Assembly (NCBI GenBank): GCA_021817655.1
Contig: JAKAGE010000037.1
Coordinates: 1 to 7,668, forward strand
Direction of reading: 5' to 3'
Source of the DNA: a bacterium
Lineage (GTDB): Bacteria > Patescibacteriota > Minisyncoccia > UBA6257 > 2-01-FULL-56-20
DNA: 7,668 nucleotides
Shown here: positions 1-4,728 of the stretch, piece after piece
Layout: each line of letters opens with the position of its first letter
Numbering within the stretch: position 1 is the first letter of the stretch
Position numbers and translations under genes: made by a program
The notes under the pieces: model-generated
Told to the model about the DNA's origin: nothing
What the model saw: only the letters and a program-made list of their open reading frames with translations
The model's database searches: none

Positions 1-501
1 TTCGGCAAGATCGATATGGAGCGCCTCGGGATTGTTCTGGTAGAGATATCGGCCCCGCATGAGATCTTTCGTGGGGCGGATGCCGTTCACCGCCGAGCGG
101 ATCATGACGAACGGGATGTCGAACGCCCGGCCGTTGAATGTGATGAATACCTGGTACCGGGCCGCAAGTTCCCAGAATTTGGCAAGCATATCGCGCTCGC
201 TCATCTGCTTGAACGTGATGCCGTCCTCCTTATGCTCGGCATTCCGCTGTCCGGGGGCCTGGTAATACACCGCGCCTTCGTTCTTATGGTAATCAAGCAG
301 GCCGATCGCAACGATCGCTCCGGTGAGCGGAGAGAATCCGAGCCCGTTTTTGAGGTCTTCGAGGGCGACCTTGTATTCCTCGTCGCTCTCCGATTCCCGC
401 TTGATCCATCGGGTCAGATTGGCTTGGGTATCCTTATCCAGGGCATCGAAATCCTCTCCGATGGTTTCGATATCGATGACGAGCTTGTTCGTGGTTGACA
501 T
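1..501 (-). CDS. PolB-like 3'-5' exonuclease, C-terminus off the left edge (partial)
   Basis: The 167 visible codons run without a stop from an ATG at 499-501 to the window edge. The product looks like the predicted 3'-5' exonuclease family related to the DNA polymerase B exonuclease domain (RNase H-like fold, DEDD type). Visible motifs are ExoI DIET (D10, E12), the conserved SPLTG stretch near residues 57-61, ExoII FNGRAFD (N123, D128), and the start of ExoIII in HIDL (D164). These acidic residues would hold the two metal ions that cleave nucleotides from a 3' end. An insertion rich in charged residues separates ExoI from SPLTG (about 16-55). There is no polymerase domain in the visible part, and the family is usually a stand-alone cytoplasmic nuclease. 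The substrate, repair DNA or RNA, cannot be told from sequence. There is no Shine-Dalgarno site, and the start sits where transcription should begin, so a leaderless mRNA is likely. The gene diverges from rpmA. Confidence 0.85.
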   Translation of the reverse strand, partial: MSTTNKLVIDIETIGEDFDALDKDTQANLTRWIKRESESDEEYKVALEDLKNGLGFSPLTGAIVAIGLLDYHKNEGAVYYQAPGQRNAEHKEDGITFKQMSERDMLAKFWELAARYQVFITFNGRAFDIPFVMIRSAVNGIRPTKDLMRGRYLYQNNPEALHIDLAE

Positions 502-523
502 CACCCGTATTCTAGCATAAAAT
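495..523 (+). promoter_or_regulatory. Near-consensus sigma-70 promoter of rpmA
   Basis: TTGACA at 495-500, a spacer of exactly 17 bases, and TAAAAT at 518-523. The -35 is a perfect match and the -10 differs at one base. The rpmA ATG begins nine bases after the -10, so the mRNA should carry only about 0-3 bases before its start codon. The -35 overlaps the start codon of the divergent exonuclease gene. Confidence 0.8.
509..517 (-). promoter_or_regulatory. Extended -10 promoter of the exonuclease gene
   Basis: On the minus strand TGC-TAGAAT forms an extended -10 element. Seven bases separate it from the ATG at 501, so the predicted transcription start is at or one base before the start codon. 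No good -35 is seen 16-18 bases upstream. The element lies inside the spacer of the rpmA promoter on the other strand. Confidence 0.55.
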
Positions 524-532
524 GGATGAACT

Positions 533-811
533 ATGGCACATACCAAAGCGATCGGCTCAACCAAATTAGGGCGCGATTCCATCGCCAAACGGCTTGGCGT
601 GAAGCTTCAAGACGGCCAGAAAGTCATGGTCGGCCAGATCATCATTCGTCAGCGGGGAACCAAGTACGTCCCGGGAACGAACGTCATCCGGGCCGATGAT
701 GATACGCTTTTTGCGGGAAAGAACGGCGTGGTCAAGTTCATCCAAAAGACCCGCGGGCATTTCGACGGCTCCCGAAGAAAGGCGACGGTCGTGACCGTCG
801 TGGCGGTGTAA
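533..811 (+). CDS. rpmA: 50S ribosomal protein bL27
   Basis: The 92-residue product is bL27, a large-subunit protein whose N-terminal tail reaches towards the peptidyl transferase centre. The family signature is clear: the N-terminus MAHTKA, then GRDS at about 13-16, KRLGVK at 19-24, and the core IIIRQRGTKYVPG at about 37-49, followed by DDTLFA. The start is at MAH with none of the cleavable N-terminal extension known from Firmicutes bL27. The gene stands alone here, with no rplU (bL21) upstream, which is the usual partner. It has its own strong promoter and an intrinsic terminator about 20 bases after the stop, so it is probably monocistronic. No Shine-Dalgarno site is present because the predicted transcript starts almost at the ATG. 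The last codons contain a perfect inverted repeat (783-800). Confidence 0.97.
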   Translation: MAHTKAIGSTKLGRDSIAKRLGVKLQDGQKVMVGQIIIRQRGTKYVPGTNVIRADDDTLFAGKNGVVKFIQKTRGHFDGSRRKATVVTVVAV

Positions 812-832
812 TGCGACACTAGCATCAAAAAG

Positions 833-864
833 AAAAATCCCCCGATCGTCAGGGGGATTTTTTT
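833..864. terminator. Bidirectional intrinsic terminator between rpmA and the small minus-strand gene
   Basis: A G+C-rich stem pairs ATCCCCC with GGGGGAT around an 8-base loop (844-851). It is flanked by an A-run on the left (833-837) and seven T on the right (858-864), so the hairpin and U-tract work in both directions. It ends rpmA on the plus strand. On the minus strand it ends the gene at 884-1090 and any transcript coming from rplI. Confidence 0.92.
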
Positions 865-883
865 ATTGCCGGATCCGTCCGGG

Positions 884-1090
884 TCACGCGTGCCCGACCG
901 CCAGGCAAACCCGCCGGAGAGCTTCGGGGTCGCTTTCAGGGGAAAAAAGCGTGATCGTTATCGGTCCGGCAGGATCGTCGAACCGCGTCGTGATATCCAC
1001 GTGCTCGCCGGATGCGGCGGCATTCAACCGCCGTAGCAATTCGTCATTTTGCTCCCTCGTCTTACCGGGAACGGGAAAAATGATTTCCAT
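884..1090 (-). CDS. Small protein of unknown function (68 residues)
   Basis: I do not recognise this protein. It begins MEIIFPVPGK, has a charged and probably helical stretch at about 11-27 (TREQNDELLRRLNAA), then segments that look like beta strands at about 30-37 and 43-49. It ends with a possible second helix (PEALRRVCLAVGHA). There is no signal peptide, membrane segment or recognisable DNA-binding motif, and one cysteine (C62). The frame stays open upstream to an ATG at 1151-1153. I chose the ATG at 1088-1090 because a strong AAGGAGG site (1096-1102) lies five bases before it, and because the upstream ATG would fall inside the -35 of a good promoter. It lies 77 bases after rplI on the same strand but has its own promoter and a dyad symmetry at its 5' end, which suggests separate and possibly regulated expression. 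The tidy regulatory signals make it likely to be a real gene. Confidence 0.7.
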   Translation of the reverse strand: MEIIFPVPGKTREQNDELLRRLNAAASGEHVDITTRFDDPAGPITITLFSPESDPEALRRVCLAVGHA

Positions 1091-1095
1091 ACGCG

Positions 1096-1102
1096 CCTCC
1101 TT
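1096..1102 (-). promoter_or_regulatory. Strong Shine-Dalgarno site that fixes the start at 1090
   Basis: AAGGAGG on the minus strand, five bases before the ATG. It is the only near-perfect ribosome binding site in the window. Its first two bases are also the end of the inverted repeat at 1101-1120. Confidence 0.8.
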
Positions 1103-1120
1103 GGTCACACAATGGACCAA
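1101..1120. promoter_or_regulatory. Inverted repeat at the transcription start and leader of the small gene
   Basis: TTGGTC (1101-1106) and GACCAA (1115-1120) are perfect 6-base arms around 8 bases. The dyad lies between the -10 box (1125-1130) and the ribosome binding site. It could be a repressor operator at about +1 to +18, or a leader hairpin that touches the Shine-Dalgarno site. The symmetry is seen; either role is inference. Confidence 0.5.
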
Positions 1121-1124
1121 TATC

Positions 1125-1153
1125 ATTATACAATATGCGCATTGCGTTGGCAA
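1125..1153 (-). promoter_or_regulatory. Sigma-70 promoter of the small gene
   Basis: On the minus strand TTGCCA (1148-1153), a 17-base spacer and a perfect TATAAT (1125-1130). The predicted start is near 1118, giving a leader of about 28 bases. The spacer contains the 8-base palindrome ATGCGCAT (1135-1142). Confidence 0.8.
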
Positions 1154-1167
1154 GTCGCCATCTGGGG

Positions 1168-1620
1168 CTATGCCTCCTCTCCTGTGACGACCACTCCCAG
1201 CTTCGCTACAACGCCTTTTTTGAGGCCGACATCGACGGTATACTCCCCTACTTCTTTGATGGGATATTTGAGATCGATCTCGACGCGTTCGGCACCGATG
1301 ATCTTATGATCGCGCAATGCTTTCAGGATGGACTCTTTGTTCACGGATCCGAACACGGCTCCGGATCTGTCCGTCTTTACGGCGAATTGGAGCTTGGTAC
1401 CCGCGATCTTCGCCGCAATGGCCTCGAGCCGGGCGATCAGTTCCCGGTCTTCCTTCTCGTGCTCCGCCTTCATCGATTCCACTTTTTTGACGGCGGTCGC
1501 GGTCGCCGGTTCGGCAAGCCGGTTCGGCAAGAGGAAATTCCGCGCATACCCGTCGCTCACCTCTTTTATTTCATATTTCTTGCCGACGTTCCGGACATCG
1601 CTGAGGAATATCACCTTCAT
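1168..1620 (-). CDS. rplI: 50S ribosomal protein bL9
   Basis: The 150-residue product matches bL9 in length and layout. The N-terminal rRNA-binding domain is MKVIFLSDVRNVGKK...EVSDGYARNFLLPNRLA (about 1-36). A long charged helix follows at about 43-75, then the C-terminal domain with FGSVN (about 90-94) and the final KLGVVV strand. bL9 binds 23S rRNA near the L1 stalk and helps maintain reading frame. The gene lies 31 bases after the S41 peptidase gene on the same strand with no clear promoter between, so it is probably cotranscribed with it. This differs from the usual rpsF-ssb-rpsR-rplI cluster. No Shine-Dalgarno site is visible; the sequence before the ATG is A-rich. From general knowledge, some CPR lineages have lost bL9, so its presence is of use for placing the organism. 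Confidence 0.96.
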   Translation of the reverse strand: MKVIFLSDVRNVGKKYEIKEVSDGYARNFLLPNRLAEPATATAVKKVESMKAEHEKEDRELIARLEAIAAKIAGTKLQFAVKTDRSGAVFGSVNKESILKALRDHKIIGAERVEIDLKYPIKEVGEYTVDVGLKKGVVAKLGVVVTGEEA

Positions 1621-1651
1621 GATTCGATGGTTTTTTTATGTTTCTTTACGA

Positions 1652-2932
1652 TCAATTGCCTCGGGCGCTGATCGGCGACGGCGCGGGGAGGGGCGTTCCG
1701 CCGATCTCATCCTTTACGACCGTGAGCGCCATATCGAGCTGAGGATCCTGGCCCGCAGCGATCTCGGCGGGCGTGACGGGGACCTGATAGGTCGGAACGA
1801 GGCCATCATAGTCAAGGATACGGCCGGACGGGAGGACCCAGTGGGCAACGGTGATCTTGAGCGATGAGCCGTCGGGTAGGTTCATCAGCTGCTGGACAGT
1901 CCCTTTGCCGAAGCTCTTTTCCCCGATGAGCGGCACGTGCCGGTCATCGTTCAGGGCGCCGGAAAGGATCTCCGCGGCGGATGCCGTTCCGTTGTTCATA
2001 AGGATCGCCATCGGCATCGCGGAAAGCGCACCGCTTCCTTGGGCCGTGTAGCTGAGCGTCGGGACCGCGCGGCCCACCTCTTTGACGACCGGGGATCCCG
2101 GCTTGAGGAAGTATCCCGCGATATCCACGGCCACTTGAAGATAGCCGCCCGGATCGTCGCGAAGGTCGAGCACGATCCCCTGCGCATTGTCCGCCATCGC
2201 CTGCGTGAGCGCCTTATAGAAGAGCCCGTCCGCATCCTGCGTGAACTCGTTCAGCTGGATATAGGCGATATTCCCTTTCATTTTGAAATTTACCGTCGGC
2301 ACCTGGATGTTCGCGCGGGTGATGGTGAAATCCTTCGGCGCGGACCAGCCGGCCCTCATGACGCCGAGCGTAACGTTCGTGCCGATGGTTCCGCGGATCA
2401 GGTTCACCGCCTGATCGACGGTCATGCCGCTTGTCGAGCTGCCGTTGATGGTGGCAATGATGTCCTCGGGCTTCAGTCCGGCCGCGGCCGCAGGCGTTCC
2501 TGAAAGCGGCGCGATGATCACGATCTGCGTGCTGGTATTCTCGCCGAGCTCGGCGCCGATCCCGCCGAAGTTCCCGGTGATGTCCTGCTGGAATTGATTG
2601 CTGTCCGCCGGCGTGAAGAATTCCGTATACGGATCGTTGAGCGATGCGGCAAGTCCGTTGATCGCGCCGTACATCATGTCCTGCGGAGTCGTCGAAGGCA
2701 CCCAGAGCGAATTATTGCGGATATCCTGCCATGCCGCCCAGAACGTGCTGAAGTCCGCCGGTACCGTTCCGGTTGCGGTCGGAGCGATATTGGTCGCCTC
2801 GCTCACTACGATGTTTTTCGGATGATCTTGCCCTTCCGTCCATCCGATCCAGAATCCGCTCCCGACGAGGACTCCCGCCAGGGCGACGATGGCAATGATC
2901 TCCAACAGCTGCCGTTTTATCTCTTTGGTCAT
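1652..2932 (-). CDS. Membrane-anchored S41 (C-terminal processing) peptidase
   Basis: Serine protease of the CtpA/Tsp family, anchored in the cytoplasmic membrane with its catalytic part outside. Counting from the ATG at 2941, one membrane helix lies at about 13-34. An N-terminal helical part follows (to about 110, with LNDPYTEFF), then a PDZ domain at about 118-198 (GIGAEL, GLKPEDII) and the S41 core. The catalytic Ser-Lys pair is S321 in NNGTASAAE and K346 in GEKSFGKGTVQ, with Q350. The 25-residue and 4-residue spacings match those of E. coli Tsp. RDDPGG at 261-266 is the conserved loop. The tail is rich in proline. An ATG at 2939-2941 is also possible and would add three residues (429 instead of 426). 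I prefer 2930-2932 because an extended -10 box overlaps the upstream ATG, so the mRNA should begin at or near the second ATG. rplI follows 31 bases downstream. Likely roles are processing or degradation of envelope proteins; the substrate is unknown. Confidence 0.92.
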   Translation of the reverse strand: MTKEIKRQLLEIIAIVALAGVLVGSGFWIGWTEGQDHPKNIVVSEATNIAPTATGTVPADFSTFWAAWQDIRNNSLWVPSTTPQDMMYGAINGLAASLNDPYTEFFTPADSNQFQQDITGNFGGIGAELGENTSTQIVIIAPLSGTPAAAAGLKPEDIIATINGSSTSGMTVDQAVNLIRGTIGTNVTLGVMRAGWSAPKDFTITRANIQVPTVNFKMKGNIAYIQLNEFTQDADGLFYKALTQAMADNAQGIVLDLRDDPGGYLQVAVDIAGYFLKPGSPVVKEVGRAVPTLSYTAQGSGALSAMPMAILMNNGTASAAEILSGALNDDRHVPLIGEKSFGKGTVQQLMNLPDGSSLKITVAHWVLPSGRILDYDGLVPTYQVPVTPAEIAAGQDPQLDMALTVVKDEIGGTPLPAPSPISARGN

Positions 2933-2939
2933 ATGGCTC

Positions 2940-2948
2940 ATTTTACCA
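2940..2948 (-). promoter_or_regulatory. Extended -10 promoter of the S41 peptidase gene
   Basis: On the minus strand TGG-TAAAAT, followed by seven bases and then the ATG at 2932. The hexamer overlaps the first base pair positions of the alternative ATG at 2941, which therefore should not be in a transcript from this promoter. The -35 match is poor. Confidence 0.5.
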
Positions 2949-2986
2949 CCGATTGGAAAAAGGCGAAAACATCCCTTCCGCTCGCT

Positions 2987-3015
2987 CTGGCAAATTATGA
3001 AAAATGCGTTAAAAT
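2987..3015 (+). promoter_or_regulatory. Promoter of the def-fmt operon
   Basis: CTGGCA (2987-2992, four of six matches), a 17-base spacer and TAAAAT (3010-3015). The -10 ends six bases before the ATG at 3022, so the first gene of the operon is predicted to be translated from a leaderless mRNA. It is divergent from the S41 peptidase promoter within the same 89-base region. Confidence 0.65.
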
Positions 3016-3021
3016 GATGGC

Positions 3022-3312
3022 ATGCCCCGGATACGCGAGAAATATCTTGCGGAGCTCAAGCGCCGAGGAAAGGAATCGCACGTTTACCGGAAATACCAGC
3101 TGATCGGCCTTGAGATATCCCAACTGCTTTCCGATGAAAAGCATAAGGCGCTTTACATTAAGCTTGCGAAGGAACGGAACGGGGACCGGCTGATTGGCAT
3201 CGCAAAGGATATCGCTGAACGGAAGAACATCAAAAATAAAGGCGCATATTTCATGGCATTGCTCAAGCAGGAACGATCGCCATCCGCAAAAACACGCACC
3301 GCGACTACCTAA
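3022..3312 (+). CDS. Uncharacterised small basic protein, first gene of the def-fmt operon
   Basis: The 96-residue product is of unknown function. It is rich in Lys and Arg and looks mostly helical: a basic N-terminus (MPRIREKYLAELKRRGK), a central stretch around residues 23-50 (KYQLIGLEISQLLSDEKHK), then KLAKERNGDRLIGIAKDIAERKNIKNKG to about residue 73, YFMALLKQE, and a polar tail rich in Ser, Thr and Ala. There is no membrane segment, signal peptide or cysteine. Its basic, helical character would suit an RNA- or ribosome-binding protein, but that is only inference. The stop codon is two bases before the def ATG, so translation of the two is probably coupled. The gene lacks a Shine-Dalgarno site and begins six bases after a -10 box. 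I recall similar short proteins in Parcubacteria annotated as hypothetical, but cannot confirm it here. Confidence 0.8.
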   Translation: MPRIREKYLAELKRRGKESHVYRKYQLIGLEISQLLSDEKHKALYIKLAKERNGDRLIGIAKDIAERKNIKNKGAYFMALLKQERSPSAKTRTATT

Positions 3313-3314
3313 AA

Positions 3315-3818
3315 ATGCCTCCCGAAATTGTCACCATTGCGCAGAAAAAAGACGAAAAATTCCTCCGCAAAAAGACGGTTCCGTTCGAGTTCGAACAATT
3401 CACCCGGAAGGAGATCAACGACCTTATCGCGCGCATGCGGCGGATCATGCATGAAGCAAACGGCATCGGGCTCTCGGCAAACCAGATCGGCCTTTCGTTT
3501 GCCGTCTTTGTCGCCGAAACGCCGGACGCGCAGGGCGGCACGAAATTCTATGCCGTGTTCAATCCGAAGATCGAAAAGATATCCAAGGACACGGTCACTT
3601 TCGAGGAGGGATGCCTCAGCGTCCCGGGAAAATGGGGGGACGTGGCGCGCGCGGCGGAGATCGTGGTTTCCGGACAGAATAAGATGGGCAAGCCGGTAAA
3701 GGTGAAGGCGTGGGGTCTCCTTGCGCGCATCTTCCAGCACGAGATCGACCATTTGAACGGGAAGCTTTTCATCGATCGCGCCAAGAAACTTCACGAATCG
3801 GAGCAGTCGGCAGAATAA
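3315..3818 (+). CDS. def: Peptide deformylase
   Basis: Metal-dependent hydrolase that removes the formyl group from the N-terminal methionine of new proteins at the ribosome exit. All three family motifs are present: GIGLSANQ (50-57), EEGCLS (97-102, metal ligand C100) and QHEIDHLNG (141-149, metal ligands H142 and H146, catalytic E143). Motif 1 has Ser in place of the usual first Ala of GLAAxQ, a common variation. At 167 residues the length is normal. It follows the uncharacterised gene by two bases (stop TAA, AA, ATG) and has no Shine-Dalgarno site, so translational coupling or reinitiation is the likely route. fmt follows 28 bases downstream, giving the classical def-fmt pair. Confidence 0.96.
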   Translation: MPPEIVTIAQKKDEKFLRKKTVPFEFEQFTRKEINDLIARMRRIMHEANGIGLSANQIGLSFAVFVAETPDAQGGTKFYAVFNPKIEKISKDTVTFEEGCLSVPGKWGDVARAAEIVVSGQNKMGKPVKVKAWGLLARIFQHEIDHLNGKLFIDRAKKLHESEQSAE

Positions 3819-3846
3819 AACGCGCCGGCGTGCGGTAGTACTATTC

Positions 3847-4704
3847 ATGAATCCTCGATATATATTTTTCGGAACGCCCCGGTTCGCCGAGATCGTGCTC
3901 GAGGGGCTCATTGCAGCCGGCATGCCGCCGACAGCCGTCGTCTGCAATCCCGACCGTCCGGCGGGGCGGAAGCATGTGATCGTTCCCCCGCCGACGAAAA
4001 CCCTTGCGATCCGGACGTCCGCCGACATCGACATCATCCAGCCGGAACAGCTCGACGAAACGTTCGTTCACCGCATCGAAAAGCTCAGGCCGGAACTCTT
4101 CGTGGTGGTCGCGTATGCAAAGATCATCCCTGCGGCCATCCTCGCGATCCCCCGCGGCGGAACGCTGGGGGTTCATCCGTCGCTTTTACCCGCCTATCGG
4201 GGCGCTTCCCCCATCCAATCCGCGATCCTCGCAGGCGAAACCCGAACGGGCGCGACGATCTATATGATGGACGAAAAAATGGACCATGGTCCGATCGTCG
4301 CGCAAAAACCGCTCATGTTCGATCCGCTTTCGACGAGCTATGAGACGCTCGAGTGGGAGCTTGCGGCCCTTTCCGCAACCCTCCTTGTCCGGGCGATCCC
4401 TTCGGTCATGGACGGCACTGCCCGACCCGTACCGCAGGACGGATCCCGTGCGACTTTCACGAAAAAATTCACCGCGGAGAACGGCTTCGTAAAGGATACC
4501 GAACTCGATGCGGCGTGCGACGGCGCAAGCGATAAGGCCGAGCTTATCGTGCGCACGGTGAACGCGTTAAATCCGGAACCCGGCGTATGGACGCTTCGCG
4601 GCGGAAAACGCATCAAGCTCCTCGTCGCGCGCATGGAGAGGGGCGCACTCGCTCTTGTCACCGTACAGGAAGAAGGACAGCGGCCGAAGCGTCTCCTGCC
4701 GTAA
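3847..4704 (+). CDS. fmt: Methionyl-tRNA formyltransferase
   Basis: Transfers a formyl group from 10-formyl-tetrahydrofolate to the initiator Met-tRNA. The N-terminal Rossmann-like domain opens with IFFGTPRFAE (6-15). The folate and catalytic region is HPSLLPAYRGASPIQ (110-124) and MDEKMDHGP (141-149). Compared with the E. coli triad N106-H108-D144, the His (H110) and Asp (D146) are kept with the same 36-residue spacing, but the Asn position is Gly (G108, codon GGG). A C-terminal OB-like domain starts at about 205 (TKKFTAENGFVKD...VRTVNALNPEPGVWT). At 285 residues it is about 30 shorter than E. coli Fmt, and it ends abruptly after EEGQRPKRLLP, without the usual last helix. It is the third gene of the operon. 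No Shine-Dalgarno site is visible. The family is certain. Whether the Gly affects activity is not known. Confidence 0.95.
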   Translation: MNPRYIFFGTPRFAEIVLEGLIAAGMPPTAVVCNPDRPAGRKHVIVPPPTKTLAIRTSADIDIIQPEQLDETFVHRIEKLRPELFVVVAYAKIIPAAILAIPRGGTLGVHPSLLPAYRGASPIQSAILAGETRTGATIYMMDEKMDHGPIVAQKPLMFDPLSTSYETLEWELAALSATLLVRAIPSVMDGTARPVPQDGSRATFTKKFTAENGFVKDTELDAACDGASDKAELIVRTVNALNPEPGVWTLRGGKRIKLLVARMERGALALVTVQEEGQRPKRLLP

Positions 4705-4726
4705 CGCCTCTCAAAGGGAGGGCGTT
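4703..4726. terminator. Hairpin between convergent fmt and sodA
   Basis: AACGCC (4703-4708) pairs with GGCGTT (4721-4726). The pairing can extend through CTCTC with GGGAG past a single bulged G, giving about ten pairs and an AAA loop. It fills the whole 24-base gap and includes two bases of the fmt stop codon. There is no proper T-run on either side, so it may be a weak or factor-assisted terminator, or simply protect both 3' ends. Confidence 0.5.
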
Positions 4727-4728
4727 CG

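Noticed and set aside
16..498. Open frame of 160 codons on the plus strand
   Set aside because: It is antisense to the exonuclease, whose motifs (DIET, FNGRAFD) are clear on the minus strand. G+C-rich third positions often leave the opposite strand open.
1091..1153. Longer start for the small gene at 1153, adding 21 residues
   Set aside because: The extra part would overlap the -35 and -10 boxes and the leader dyad, and a strong ribosome binding site marks the ATG at 1090.
1135..1671. Open frame of 178 codons on the plus strand, and another at 1328-1867
   Set aside because: Both lie antisense to bL9 and the end of the S41 peptidase, show no family features and have low-complexity compositions.
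1937..2503. Open frame of 188 codons on the plus strand
   Set aside because: Antisense to the catalytic part of the S41 peptidase; it is rich in Arg, His and Asp, as expected of a shadow frame.
3309..4037. Open frame of 242 codons on the minus strand
   Set aside because: It covers def and the start of fmt in antisense, and those two have complete motifs. No promoter or ribosome binding site fits.
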